A DNA stretch of 64,000 nt from Brucellaceae bacterium (GCA_020637775.1 JACKJV010000003.1:308891-372890); one strand, 5' to 3'; shown: positions 6,079 through 15,774, counted from the first letter of the stretch. Numbers and translations: made by a program. Notes: a model not told the origin generated them from the letters alone.

Positions 6079-8847
6079 TTGACACGGCGGCAGTCGCACA
6101 ATCGCTTGGGCTTTGCCCTGCAGCTTTGCGCCTTTCGGCATCCAGGACGGCTGCTATCGCCGGGCGAGGTGATCCCGATCGAAGTCGCCAGGTTCATCGC
6201 TGCACAACTTGGCGAGAGGGCCGACGACCTATGTTGCTATGCGGAGACAGACGTCACGCGCCGAAGGCACCTTGTCGAATTGCGCGAGATCTATGGTTAC
6301 AAGATGTTCACCGGGCGGGGCGCCCGGGACCTGAAAGCCTGGCTTGAGAAGGCCGCCGAAACCGCCCGGTCGAATGAGGATCTGGCGCGCCGCTTCGTCG
6401 AGCAATGCCGAGTGGCGCAGATCATCCTGCCCGGAATTACCGTCATTGAACGGTTGTGCGCGGATGCGCTGGTGGCGGCGGAACGCCGGGTCGAGGCCCG
6501 GATCGCCGGTCGACTGGACGATTACATGCGAACCCGGCTCGACGCCTTGCTGACCGAAGATGCGGGCGGCGCGGTCACGCGCTTCGTCTGGCTGCGTCAG
6601 TTCGAGATCGGGCGGAACTCGGCGGACATGAACCGCCTGCTGGAGCGCCTGGAATACTTGCAAGCTTTGAAACTGGACCGGGGAGTTCTTGCCGATGTGC
6701 CACCGCATCGCGTTGCCCGCCTGCGTCGGCAGGGCGAGCGATACTTCGCGGGTGATCTGAGGGATATCTCGGGTGACCGCCGCCTCGCCATTCTTGCAGT
6801 CTGCGCGCTGGAATGGCGTAGCGCCATTGCCGACGCCGTGGTCGAGACCCATGACCGGATCGTCGGCAAGACGTGGCGCGAGGCGAAATCGCGATGTGAC
6901 GCCCGGATGAACGACGCCAAATCGGTGCTGAAGGACACCCTGCAATCCTTCAGGACATTGGGCGCGGCGCTTCTGGAAGCGCATGAGGACCAGGCCTCCC
7001 TTGAAGAGGCCGTCGGCAATGCTGGCGGCTGGTCATCCCTCAAGGGGCTTGTCGCCACGGCTGCACAACTGACCGATACATTCGCCGCCGATCCGCTGGC
7101 GCATGTCGGTCACGGATATCATCGCTTCCGGCGTTATGCGCCTCGCATGCTGCGGGCGCTGGAGATTTGCGCCACGCCCGTGGCGGAACCGCTGCTGACG
7201 GCGAGCGTGATCATCGCGGGCACGGAGACGACTGACGGCCGACCGCTGACCCCCCTGCGCCGCACTTCAAAGTGGCATCGCCACCTGGATGGCGACGATG
7301 AGCACCGAGTATGGGAGGTCGCGGTCCTGTTCCATCTACGCGATGCCTTCCGTTCAGGTGATATCTGGCTGGCGCATTCGCGAAGGTATGGCGACCTGAA
7401 GGACGCGCTGGTCCCGGTCGAGGCCGCCCGCGGCACGCCGAGGCTGGCCATGCCGTTCGAGCCCGAAACCTGGTTGGCCGACCGCACGGCGCGTCTGTCC
7501 GATGCTGTATGCCGACTGGCCCGCGCTGCAAAGGCCGGGACCATACCGGGAGGTTCCATAGAGGATGGCACCTTGAAAATCGACCGATTGACCGCAGCAG
7601 TTCCCGAGGAAGCCGACGCCCTGGTGCTCGATCTCTATAGACGTCTACCGGAAGTCAGGATCACGGACCTCCTGCTCGAGGTGGACGATGAAATCGGATT
7701 TACCGAGGCCTTTACGCACTTGCGTACCGGAGTGCCTTGCAAGGACCGGATCGGCCTGCTGAATGTGTTGCTCGCCGAAGGGCTGAATCTCGGGCTCAGC
7801 AAAATGGCCGGAGCCACGAACACGCACGACTTCTTCCAGCTCTCACGCCTGTCGCGGTGGCATGTCGAAGGGGAGGCGATGGCGCGCGCCCTGGCCATGG
7901 TGATTGAAGGGCAGTCCAACTTGCCGATGGCGCGGTTCTGGGGTGGCGGACAAACCGCATCGAGCGACGGGCAGTTCTTCCCGACGACACGTCAGGGCGA
8001 GGCGATGAACCTGATCAACGCCAAGTACGGGCATGAGCCAGGACTGAAGGCCTACACTCATGTCTCCGACCAGTTCGGCCCCTTCGCCACACAGACCATT
8101 CCGGCCACAGTGAACGAAGCGCCCTATATCCTGGACGGCCTGCTGATGACCGACGCCGGGCGGAAGATCACAGAGCAGTATGCCGACACCGGCGGCTTCA
8201 CCGATCACGTCTTTGCCGTGACCTCGCTGCTCGGGTTCCAGTTCATCCCGCGTATCCGCGACCTGCCATCAAAGCGTCTCTACCTCTTCGATCCGGCCAC
8301 CTGCCCGAAAGAGCTGAAGGGCTTGATTGGCGGTAAGATCAAGGAACGCCTCATCACGGCAAACTGGCCCGACATCCTGCGCAGCGCAGCAACCATGGTG
8401 GCGGGGGCCATGCCCCCAAGCCAATTGCTGCGGAAGTTCGCATCATATCCCCGTCAGCATGAGCTGGCTGTGGCACTGCGGGAAATCGGACGGATCGAGC
8501 GGACGCTCTTCATCATCAACTGGCTGCTCGACGCCGACATGCAGCGCCGTGCCCAGATCGGCCTGAACAAGGGTGAGGCCCATCACGCCCTGAAGAATGC
8601 CCTCCGGATCAGTCGCCAGGGCGAAATCCGCGACCGAACCAGCGAGGGGCAGCACTTCCGCATGGCCGGGCTGAACCTGTTGGCCGCGATTGTCATCTAT
8701 TGGAACACCAAGCATCTCGGCCAGGCCGTCGCCAATCGCCGCCGCGAAGGCTTGGACTGCGCACCCCACCTCATGGCACATACCTCACCCCTCGGATGGG
8801 CACATATCCTGCTCACCGGCGAGTACAGATGGCCGAAACAGCGTTGA
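6079..8847 (+). CDS. tnpA: Tn3 family transposase, N-terminally truncated
   Basis: The readable frame gives up to 922 aa of a Tn3-type DDE transposase against about 960-1000 for the family. It opens inside the conserved start of the DUF4158 domain (H-N-R-L-G-F-A-L-Q-L-C-A-F-R), so roughly the first 40-50 residues are missing. The catalytic DDE_Tnp_Tn3 half is complete, with W-G-G-G-Q-T-A-S-S-D-G-Q in the core and the usual G-L-D-C-A-P-H-L-M-A-H-T-S-P-L-G-W ending. The break coincides with the right end of the IS21 element at about 6084, and no missing piece is present to the left of that IS. Expression from the TTG at 6079 is possible, but the protein is probably inactive. Confidence 0.9.
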   Translation: MTRRQSHNRLGFALQLCAFRHPGRLLSPGEVIPIEVARFIAAQLGERADDLCCYAETDVTRRRHLVELREIYGYKMFTGRGARDLKAWLEKAAETARSNEDLARRFVEQCRVAQIILPGITVIERLCADALVAAERRVEARIAGRLDDYMRTRLDALLTEDAGGAVTRFVWLRQFEIGRNSADMNRLLERLEYLQALKLDRGVLADVPPHRVARLRRQGERYFAGDLRDISGDRRLAILAVCALEWRSAIADAVVETHDRIVGKTWREAKSRCDARMNDAKSVLKDTLQSFRTLGAALLEAHEDQASLEEAVGNAGGWSSLKGLVATAAQLTDTFAADPLAHVGHGYHRFRRYAPRMLRALEICATPVAEPLLTASVIIAGTETTDGRPLTPLRRTSKWHRHLDGDDEHRVWEVAVLFHLRDAFRSGDIWLAHSRRYGDLKDALVPVEAARGTPRLAMPFEPETWLADRTARLSDAVCRLARAAKAGTIPGGSIEDGTLKIDRLTAAVPEEADALVLDLYRRLPEVRITDLLLEVDDEIGFTEAFTHLRTGVPCKDRIGLLNVLLAEGLNLGLSKMAGATNTHDFFQLSRLSRWHVEGEAMARALAMVIEGQSNLPMARFWGGGQTASSDGQFFPTTRQGEAMNLINAKYGHEPGLKAYTHVSDQFGPFATQTIPATVNEAPYILDGLLMTDAGRKITEQYADTGGFTDHVFAVTSLLGFQFIPRIRDLPSKRLYLFDPATCPKELKGLIGGKIKERLITANWPDILRSAATMVAGAMPPSQLLRKFASYPRQHELAVALREIGRIERTLFIINWLLDADMQRRAQIGLNKGEAHHALKNALRISRQGEIRDRTSEGQHFRMAGLNLLAAIVIYWNTKHLGQAVANRRREGLDCAPHLMAHTSPLGWAHILLTGEYRWPKQR

Positions 8848-8849
8848 TG

Positions 8850-8873
8850 CCCTTATGATACGATCCTGCCCCC
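8850..8873. repeat. possible Tn3-type terminal inverted repeat
   Basis: Just after the tnpA stop the sequence ends in a CCCCC run preceded by CTTATGATACGATCC, so the opposite strand starts with GGGGG. This resembles a Tn3-family right end. No matching partner was found in the window, so the boundary is only suggested. Confidence 0.25.
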
Positions 8874-8977
8874 TCCGGCATCAGACCCCGGACAGGCTTT
8901 GTATTGTTGGCAAATTGCGCTATATTCGTGCAACTTGGCGCAGGTGTCCTGCAGCGAAGGGAGATCGGAGGAGGGCT

Positions 8978-9844
8978 ATGTCCGACGCGTTGCGGATCAG
9001 AACAGGCGAATTCGGCCGTGTTGCCCTGCTCGACATGGATCGCTCGCTGGTGCGCCATGCCCATCCGCATTGTCATGTGCTGCTGAAGGTCGATGGCGCG
9101 GACACGTCCTTTCTGGTCGGTGACGAGGTCGCCCCCCTGACCGACGACAGCGCGGTCCTGATCAACGCCTGGACGCCGCATGCCTATGTTCATCGGCAGA
9201 ATGCGCCCCGGACGATCATTCTTGCCTTGTATATCGAGCCCTCGTGGCTGGCGGGGTTCCGCCCCAACTGGGCCGCGAGCGCAGGTGCGGGGTTCTTCGA
9301 GAAGACGGTCGATGCGATCACACCGGCTATCCGCAAGCAAACCATGGATCTCGCGGCGAGCATGGTACATACGCCAACCGCGATAGCAGAGCATGAAAGC
9401 CAGCTTGGCGAGCTCATGATCGCAGTCATCGAACGGTTCACCGAATGGCGCTCGGTCGGCGACAGCCTGCGCGATGCCGCGCGCAACCACAACATAGACT
9501 GGCGCGTTGCCAAGGCCGTCAGCGAATTGCGCCGCAACCCCGGTGGTGTGACGAATATCTATAGCCTTGCGGACACCGCGGGCATGAGCCGGGCGAATTT
9601 CTTTCGCGTCTTTGAAAGTTCGACAGGTGTTACCCCCCGCGTCTTTCTGAACATGATCAGAATCGAGCGCGCGGTGAGCGCGGCGGTGACCAGCGATATC
9701 AGTTTCGGTGCGCTGTCGGATACGCTCGGGTTCACCACCCAGGCGCATTTCACGCGGTTTTTCCGCGATCATTCCGGTGTCACGCCTTCGAGCTTTCGCT
9801 CGATTTCCCGGCTTGGGAATGTGTCGGGTTTCTTACGTATTTGA
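8978..9844 (+). CDS. AraC family transcriptional regulator
   Basis: This 288-aa regulator has an N-terminal cupin-like sensor domain (R-H-A-H-P-H-C-H-V-L-L, then W-T-P-H-A-Y) and a C-terminal AraC double helix-turn-helix (about residues 190-280). That region includes the signature S-R-A-N-F-F-R-V-F-E ... G-V-T-P-R-V-F-L and a second motif G-F-T-T-Q-A-H-F-T-R-F-F. The ATG at 8978 follows a strong GGAGGAGGG ribosome site; the long upstream open frame belongs to the transposase region. It lies 99 nt upstream of, and co-oriented with, the furoate-type operon, which it probably controls. AraC-type regulators are known to accompany some furoate clusters. Confidence 0.92.
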   Translation: MSDALRIRTGEFGRVALLDMDRSLVRHAHPHCHVLLKVDGADTSFLVGDEVAPLTDDSAVLINAWTPHAYVHRQNAPRTIILALYIEPSWLAGFRPNWAASAGAGFFEKTVDAITPAIRKQTMDLAASMVHTPTAIAEHESQLGELMIAVIERFTEWRSVGDSLRDAARNHNIDWRVAKAVSELRRNPGGVTNIYSLADTAGMSRANFFRVFESSTGVTPRVFLNMIRIERAVSAAVTSDISFGALSDTLGFTTQAHFTRFFRDHSGVTPSSFRSISRLGNVSGFLRI

Positions 9845-9943
9845 GACTTCTCGGTAAATTCTGCGCTCCCTGACAATCGGTTTCCGCCCTCTCACTGCTT
9901 AACCTCTCTTCCAATGACATGACGGTCTTGGAGGAGGGCCTCG

Positions 9944-12895
9944 ATGGCGAAGGATGTGCCGCATCAACCGATGTCGCGGCTGGAAGACGCACCCCTTTTG
10001 ACGGGGCGCGGTCAGTTCTTTGACGATCTGCCGGTGCCGCATGGCACGCTTTATGCCGCCATTCTGCGCAGCCCGCATGCCCATGCGCGTTTGCGCGCGA
10101 TCCATGTGGATGCGGCGCGCGGCCTTGCCGGTGTGCATTCGGTTCTGACCGGGGAGGATTATGCAGGGGTCGCGGCCCCGCTCATGGTTGGGGTCAGGCT
10201 TCCGATCGAATGCTGGCCGATTGCGCGGCACAAGGTTCGCTATGCTGGCGAACCCGTCGCCGTCGTTCTCGCCGGAGACCGCTATACGGCCGAGGATGCG
10301 CTCGATCTGATCGAGGTAGATTACGATCCTCTTGCGCCGGTGCTCGACCAGGTCGAGGCGCTCGGCGCGGATGCGCCGGTTCTGCATGACGAGATGGGTG
10401 GCAATCTTGGATCGGACCGGCAGTTCACCTATGGCGATCCGGGCGCGGCCTTTGACGGTGCAGAGCATGTGGTGGATATCTCGGTGCGGTATCCGCGCAA
10501 TTCCTGCACCCCCATCGAAACCTATGGCGTTCTTGCCCAATGGGAGCCACATGGCCAATCCTTTGACATCACGGCAAATTTCCAAGGGCCTTTCTCGATC
10601 CATCCGGTGATCGCAAGGGCCTTGCAAGTGCCGGGCAATTGCCTGCGCCTGCGGACGCCCGAGGATTCGGGCGGCAGCTTTGGGGTCAAACAGGGCGTGT
10701 TTCCTTACATTGCGCTGCTGGCTGCATGTGCGCGGCTTGCGGACCGGCCCGTGAAATGGGTTGAGGATCGGCTGGAACACCTCACAGCGTCTGTCTCATC
10801 GACCAATCGCGCCATCACACTGCGGGCGGCGGTTCGGGGCGATGGCCGGATCACCGCGCTCGATTACGATCAGGTCGAGGATGTGGGTGCCTATCTGCGC
10901 GCGCCGGAACCGGCGACGCTGTACCGGATGCATGGCAATCTGTGCGGCGCCTATGACATCGCGAACCTGTCGGTGCGCAACAGGATCGTAATGACCAACA
11001 AAACGCCGACGGGGTTGAACCGCGGCTTTGGCGGGCCGCAGATATACTTCGTGCTCGAACGGCTGATGCAGCGTATCGCGGTGAAACTGGACCTCGATCC
11101 GATCGATGTGATCCGGACGAACCTGATCTCGACGGGTGCATTCCCCTACAAGACCGCCAGCGGAGCGACCTATGATTCCGGTGATTACGTCAAGGCCTTT
11201 GAGCAGGCGTTGAGAGACGGGAGGTACGATGCGCTTGTGGCTCGTCGGAACGAGATGCGCGCCGAAGGCCGGATGTACGGTATCGGTTTGTCGGTCGTGG
11301 TCGAACCCTCGGTGTCCAACATGGGGTATTTGTCGACTGTGCTGACGCCCGAAGAGCGCGCCAGATCGGGCCCCAAAAACGGCGCGCAGTCGAGCGCCAC
11401 GGTCCATATTGACCCGGTGGGCACGATTACCGTGCAACTTGATTCCGTACCGCAGGGCCAGGGGCACAAGACCGTTGCCGCAGGGATCGTTGCCGAGTGT
11501 TTCGGGCTGTCGCCGGGCAATATCAAGGTTGTCGCGGCGCTCGATACCACGAAAGATGCTTGGTCCATCGCCGCAGGCAATTACGCCAGCAGGTTCGCGG
11601 CGGCTTCGGCCGGGGCCGTGCGCATCGCGGCGGATCGCTTGCGTGACCGGCTCGCGCGGATCGCGGCGGCGCAACTGAACGTGGTGGCGGACGATCTGCG
11701 GTTCGAGGGGGGCAGGATATTTGCGGCCGGCAATCCCGATGCGGCGCTTCCTTTCGCGCGTGTGGCCTCGGCGGCCCATTGGGCTCCGGCGACCCTGCCG
11801 GAACTCGATGGTTCGCCGATCCGGGAAACAGCCATATGGACAGCCCCCGAACTGAGCGCGCCAAACGAAGCGGACGAGATCAACTCGTCGCTGTGCCATG
11901 GATTCATTTTCGATTTTTGCGGAGTCGAGATCGACCCGATCACCCACGAGGCGCATATCGACCGCTACGTGAGCATGCATGACTGCGGCACGATCCTGCA
12001 CGAAGGCATGGTGGAGGGCCAGATTCGCGGTGCCTTTGCCCATGCAATCGGCGCATCGCTTTATGAAGAATACGCTTATGATGAGGACGGGGCGTTTCTA
12101 GCGGGCACTTTCGCAGATTATCCCGTTCCGACGGTTCACGAGATCCCGGATCTGGAAATTTACCATATCTGCACCCCCTCTCCGGTCACACCTCTCGGGG
12201 CGAAAGGCGTGGGCGAAGGCAATTGCATGTCGACACCGGTTTGTGTGGCGAACGCGGTTGCAGATGCGTTGCGTCCCGGTTGCGGAGAGGTCGATCTGGT
12301 GCTGCCGCTGATCCCCGCACGGATCGCAGGGTTTCTGCAAGACGAGCCCAAGGCGCCCGAGGGTCAGGAAAAGCGCCGGGAGACTGGCGGCAAGGGGCTG
12401 TCCGGGACGGGGGAGGCGCGCGTCGATGCGGCACCGCAAGACATCTGGGATTTGTTGATGGATGCCGACCAGCTTGCCGCGATCATTCCCGGCGCGCATG
12501 GGGTCAAGCGCCTGTCGCCAACGCGGTTTTTGGCGGATGTCACGCTTGGCGTCGGCCCGGTGAAGGGGCGTTATCGCGTGGATGTGGCGCTGTCGGATCT
12601 GGATGAGCCGCGTTCGGCGGTTCTGACCGGCAAGGCCAGCGGCGCGCTGGGTACGGGCATGGGGGAGGGCAAGGTAACTCTTGCGCCGGACGGCGCGGGC
12701 GGCACCATCATCGGCTATACCTACGAGGCTTCGGTCGGCGGCAAGGTCGCGTCCGTGGGCGGGCGCTTGCTCGACGGGGCGGCAAAGATCGTCATTGGCC
12801 AGTTCTTTTCGGCGCTGGGCCGCAGGGCGGGCGCCCCTACACACCGTCAGGGAATCTTCGCGCGGCTGCGCGCGCGGCTGGGAGGTGCATCGTGA
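9944..12895 (+). CDS. hmfA: molybdenum hydroxylase large subunit fused to a CoxG/SRPBCC domain; probable 2-furoyl-CoA dehydrogenase subunit
   Basis: This 983-aa protein is a xanthine-dehydrogenase-family molybdopterin-binding subunit. The first about 780 residues hold the Ald_Xan_dh_C and MoCoBD domains, with the catalytic Glu in G-V-G-E-G-N at about residue 757. The CO dehydrogenase active-site loop is absent. Residues about 815-960 form a separate CoxG-like SRPBCC domain (G-T-G-E-A-R-V-D-A-A-P-Q-D-I-W), an unusual C-terminal fusion. FAD and 2Fe-2S subunits follow with overlaps, then a CoA ligase and a hydratase-family gene, the hmfABCDE order of 2-furoate catabolism. In that pathway it would hydroxylate 2-furoyl-CoA at C5. 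Another aromatic acyl-CoA substrate is possible. Confidence 0.88.
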   Translation: MAKDVPHQPMSRLEDAPLLTGRGQFFDDLPVPHGTLYAAILRSPHAHARLRAIHVDAARGLAGVHSVLTGEDYAGVAAPLMVGVRLPIECWPIARHKVRYAGEPVAVVLAGDRYTAEDALDLIEVDYDPLAPVLDQVEALGADAPVLHDEMGGNLGSDRQFTYGDPGAAFDGAEHVVDISVRYPRNSCTPIETYGVLAQWEPHGQSFDITANFQGPFSIHPVIARALQVPGNCLRLRTPEDSGGSFGVKQGVFPYIALLAACARLADRPVKWVEDRLEHLTASVSSTNRAITLRAAVRGDGRITALDYDQVEDVGAYLRAPEPATLYRMHGNLCGAYDIANLSVRNRIVMTNKTPTGLNRGFGGPQIYFVLERLMQRIAVKLDLDPIDVIRTNLISTGAFPYKTASGATYDSGDYVKAFEQALRDGRYDALVARRNEMRAEGRMYGIGLSVVVEPSVSNMGYLSTVLTPEERARSGPKNGAQSSATVHIDPVGTITVQLDSVPQGQGHKTVAAGIVAECFGLSPGNIKVVAALDTTKDAWSIAAGNYASRFAAASAGAVRIAADRLRDRLARIAAAQLNVVADDLRFEGGRIFAAGNPDAALPFARVASAAHWAPATLPELDGSPIRETAIWTAPELSAPNEADEINSSLCHGFIFDFCGVEIDPITHEAHIDRYVSMHDCGTILHEGMVEGQIRGAFAHAIGASLYEEYAYDEDGAFLAGTFADYPVPTVHEIPDLEIYHICTPSPVTPLGAKGVGEGNCMSTPVCVANAVADALRPGCGEVDLVLPLIPARIAGFLQDEPKAPEGQEKRRETGGKGLSGTGEARVDAAPQDIWDLLMDADQLAAIIPGAHGVKRLSPTRFLADVTLGVGPVKGRYRVDVALSDLDEPRSAVLTGKASGALGTGMGEGKVTLAPDGAGGTIIGYTYEASVGGKVASVGGRLLDGAAKIVIGQFFSALGRRAGAPTHRQGIFARLRARLGGAS

Positions 12896-13719
12896 AGCCG
12901 GCACCGTTTGACTATATCCGCTGCGACAGTCTGGACGAGGCCGCCGGCCTGATCTTCGAGACAGGTGACGAGGCCCGTGTGATCGCCGGCGGCCAGTCTC
13001 TGATGGCGATGCTCAACATGCGTCTTGCGCGGCCTTCCGTGTTGATCGACTTCATGAATGCCGAAGAAACACGCAGGGTCGAGACCGGCGAGAACATGTT
13101 GCGGATCGGTGCCGGGGTGCGTCAAGCAGAGTTGCTGGCGCGCGAGGATCTGGAGGCGCTCAATCCGCTTCTTGCGAAGCTGCTGCCTTGGGTCGGGCAT
13201 CCGCAGACACGCGCCCGCGGAACGATCTGCGGTTCTATCGCCCATGCAGACCCGTCGGCTGAAATCCCGCTCGCTCTGTGTGCGCTCGACGGCAAGGTGG
13301 TTCTGCGCAAGGGGCGAAAGCTGCGCCGTGTCAGCGGTGCGGAGTTTTTTCTGGGGATGATGCTCACCGACAAGGCCGAGGACGAATTGATCGTGGCGGT
13401 CGAATTCCCCGATCTGCCTACCGGAAGCGGCACGGGGTTCGGCGAGGTCGGTCGCCGCAAGGGCGATTTCGCCATCGTTGCCTGCGCCGCTGTCGTCACG
13501 AAATCCCGTGTCCGCCTGGCCGTTGGTGGGGTCAACGACACACCTGTGGTCAAGGATTGGGATGCGCTTGCCCCCGAGGACGAGGCGGACGCGCTCAATG
13601 CGCTTGCCTGGTCGCTCGACGCGCGCGGCGATCTGCATGCAACGGCCCGGTATCGTCGCGACCTGGTGCGTGGCCTTGGCGCCCAAGTGTTGAAGGAGGC
13701 CCGCGCATGCGCCGGTTAG
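12892..13719 (+). CDS. hmfB: molybdenum hydroxylase FAD-binding subunit
   Basis: This 275-aa CoxM-type flavoprotein subunit passes electrons from the Mo centre through the Fe-S clusters to FAD. It shows the FAD-binding motif A-G-G-Q-S-L-M-A-M-L-N-M-R-L (about residues 33-46) and the second motif T-R-A-R-G-T-I-C-G-S-I-A-H-A-D-P-S-A-E. The C-terminal CO_deh_flav_C region follows. The GTG start overlaps the upstream stop (GTGA) behind GGAGGTG, so it is coupled to the large subunit. The hmfB label rests on gene order, not on a diagnostic residue. Confidence 0.88.
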   Translation: MKPAPFDYIRCDSLDEAAGLIFETGDEARVIAGGQSLMAMLNMRLARPSVLIDFMNAEETRRVETGENMLRIGAGVRQAELLAREDLEALNPLLAKLLPWVGHPQTRARGTICGSIAHADPSAEIPLALCALDGKVVLRKGRKLRRVSGAEFFLGMMLTDKAEDELIVAVEFPDLPTGSGTGFGEVGRRKGDFAIVACAAVVTKSRVRLAVGGVNDTPVVKDWDALAPEDEADALNALAWSLDARGDLHATARYRRDLVRGLGAQVLKEARACAG

Positions 13720-14216
13720 ATGCCACGCAATCCCATGTGATACGGTTTACGCTGAACGGGCGTGCCGTCGAAACGCATTCCTCTCCGCGCATGCTGCTCA
13801 GCGATGTGCTGCGCGGTGAATTGGGCGCAACCGGAACGCATGTCGGCTGTGAACACGGTGTTTGCGGCGCGTGCACCGTGCGGATCGACGGAATGCTGGC
13901 GCGTAGCTGCCTGACGCTTGCCGTTCAGGTCGAGGGCGCAACCGTCGACACGGTCGAAGGCGTTGCCCCGGCGCCGGGTCGTCTCTCGGTGCTGCAAGAC
14001 GCATTCCGAAAACATCACGCCCTGCAATGCGGGTTCTGCACAGCGGGGATCGTGATGTCGCTCGACACGTTGCTGCGCGACGCCCCCGACGCCGATGAGG
14101 CGCGCATCCGCGATGTGCTTTCGGGGCATCTATGCCGCTGCACTGGCTATCACGCCATCGTTCAGGCCGCTCTAGAGGCGGCTGAAACTTTACGGAAGGA
14201 AACCGATCATGCTTGA
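13707..14216 (+). CDS. hmfC: molybdenum hydroxylase 2Fe-2S subunit
   Basis: This 169-aa small subunit carries two 2Fe-2S clusters. The N-terminal plant-type ferredoxin motif has C-E-H-G-V-C-G-A-C and a fourth Cys (C48, C53, C56, C68). The C-terminal four-helix domain has C-G-F-C and C-R-C near residues 107-145. The ATG at 13707 is chosen because GGAGG lies just upstream and it gives the standard family length. It overlaps the end of the FAD subunit by 13 nt, and the ligase gene overlaps its own end. Confidence 0.9.
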   Translation: MRRLDATQSHVIRFTLNGRAVETHSSPRMLLSDVLRGELGATGTHVGCEHGVCGACTVRIDGMLARSCLTLAVQVEGATVDTVEGVAPAPGRLSVLQDAFRKHHALQCGFCTAGIVMSLDTLLRDAPDADEARIRDVLSGHLCRCTGYHAIVQAALEAAETLRKETDHA

Positions 14217-15750
14217 TCTCGGACGCTCTCTTGTCGCGAGCGTGTCCCGCGCGCCCGATGCGCTCGCCTTGGTCGATGGCGAGATCCGCCTGACCTATGG
14301 TGAATGGTACGGTCAGATTTCGGCCCTGACGCAAGGGCTTGCGGATTTGGGCCTGAAACAGGGCGACCGTATCGTAACGGCGCTTCAGAACAACCGTGCC
14401 GCGGCCTCGGTTCACTGGGCTTGTCAACTCGCGGGGGTTGCAATCGTGCCGGTCAACTGGCGCGCTACACCTGATGAACTCGGCTTTTTCGTCGCCAACA
14501 GCGATGCGCGATCGATCATATTCGACGCTTCCAGCGAAAAATCGGTTCGGGAGGCGGAGGGCGTCACGGGCCTGCCGAAGATCGCCTATGGTATCGCGGT
14601 CGAGGGTGCTGCGTCTTTTGACGATATCGTCACGCAATCCGCACCCGATGCGACACCGCAAGCCAGCACCGAGGATTGCTCGGTCATGCTATACACGAGC
14701 GGGACGACGGCCAGACCCAAGGGCGTGCCGCGCCGCCATCGCGCGGAACGTGCAGGCGCTGTGGCGCATGTCGCGCAGAACATGATGCCGATGGGCGATA
14801 CGACCCTCGGGGTCATGCCGCTCTATCACACGATGGGCGTACGGTCGCTTCTTGCGATGACATTGCTGAACGGGACTTTCGTTTGTCTGCCGCGGTTCAA
14901 CTGCGCCGATGCCCTGAACCTGATCGCGCAGGAACGGATCGGCAGCCTCTACCTTGTCCCGACGCTCTATCATGACCTGATAGATCATCCCGATTTTGAA
15001 CGGACCGACCTGTCGTCGGTGAAGCGTCTCGGTTTTGCGGGGGCGTCGATGACCGAGGGCCTGCTCAAGCGCATCAATGCTGCGTTCAGGCCCGATCTGT
15101 TCGTGAACCATTACGGCTCATCGGAGGTTTATACCTTTTCGATCGAACAGGACGCGGTCGCAAAGCCCGGCTCCGCCGGCAAAGCCGGGCTCAATCAGCA
15201 CTTGCGCGTGGTTGAAATGGGGGCGGGCGATCCCGATGCCATCCTGCCCCAGGGCGAAGAAGGCGAGATTATCGCGACACTCAGCGGCGACGAGGCCTTT
15301 GAAGGCTACTGGAAACGCCCCGAAGCCAACGAGAAATCGCTGTGCAGGGGATGGTTCTTTACCGGCGATTGCGGCCATTTCGATGCCGACGGCGATTTGT
15401 TCGTTACCGGACGGGTGGATGACATGATCATCACCGGCGGCGAGAATGTCTCGCCGGTCGAGGTCGAAAGCTGTCTTTCCATGCATCCCGGTGTGGCGGA
15501 GTGCGCCGTGGTTGGTCTGCCCGACGAACGCTGGGGCAAGATCGTGACCGCGTTCATCAAGCGGCGGGGCGATGTGACCGCTGAAGAGCTCGACCTTCAC
15601 TGTCGTAGTTCGGCCCTCGCCAATTTCAAGCGCCCGCGCCGTATCGTTTTCGTTTCCGAACTTCCGAAATCACCGGTGGGCAAGTTGCTGCGTCGCGAAC
15701 TGGTTGCGGGAAACTTCACCCCTGAACACAAACAAGCCACAGCGAAATAA
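14209..15750 (+). CDS. hmfD: AMP-dependent acyl-CoA synthetase, probable 2-furoate-CoA ligase
   Basis: This 513-aa member of the ANL superfamily would activate a carboxylic acid to its CoA thioester using ATP. The P-loop-like motif is Y-T-S-G-T-T-A-R-P-K-G-V-P (about residue 162), followed by the N-H-Y-G-S-S-E region, W-F-F-T-G-D, the hinge Asp in G-R-V-D-D-M-I and the catalytic Lys in P-K-S-P-V-G-K near the end. It starts 8 nt inside the 2Fe-2S gene. In the furoate pathway HmfD makes 2-furoyl-CoA, the substrate of the molybdenum hydroxylase encoded just upstream. A benzoate-type substrate cannot be excluded. Confidence 0.85.
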   Translation: MLDLGRSLVASVSRAPDALALVDGEIRLTYGEWYGQISALTQGLADLGLKQGDRIVTALQNNRAAASVHWACQLAGVAIVPVNWRATPDELGFFVANSDARSIIFDASSEKSVREAEGVTGLPKIAYGIAVEGAASFDDIVTQSAPDATPQASTEDCSVMLYTSGTTARPKGVPRRHRAERAGAVAHVAQNMMPMGDTTLGVMPLYHTMGVRSLLAMTLLNGTFVCLPRFNCADALNLIAQERIGSLYLVPTLYHDLIDHPDFERTDLSSVKRLGFAGASMTEGLLKRINAAFRPDLFVNHYGSSEVYTFSIEQDAVAKPGSAGKAGLNQHLRVVEMGAGDPDAILPQGEEGEIIATLSGDEAFEGYWKRPEANEKSLCRGWFFTGDCGHFDADGDLFVTGRVDDMIITGGENVSPVEVESCLSMHPGVAECAVVGLPDERWGKIVTAFIKRRGDVTAEELDLHCRSSALANFKRPRRIVFVSELPKSPVGKLLRRELVAGNFTPEHKQATAK

Positions 15751-15774
15751 GCTGTTCAAAAGGAGACTACATTC

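Larger units (their letters stand above)
3599..6084 (+). mobile_element. IS21-family insertion sequence (complete)
   Basis: The element carries istA and istB with a 4-nt overlap. Each end has two copies of a repeat typical of IS21 termini: on the left at 3601-3617 and 3646-3663, on the right (reverse complement) at 6033-6048 and 6057-6074, with cores like GCAAAAATGCGCCAG. The outer ends read TGT at the left and ACA at the right. The exact boundaries are approximate to a few bases and no target duplication is obvious. It separates a methyltransferase fragment from a Tn3 transposase lacking its N-terminus, which points to rearrangement as well as insertion. Confidence 0.85.

Noticed and set aside
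9944..14216. Aerobic CO dehydrogenase (CoxMSL)
   Set aside because: The characteristic active-site loop of true CO dehydrogenase is absent, and the genes are linked with a CoA ligase and a hydratase-family gene.
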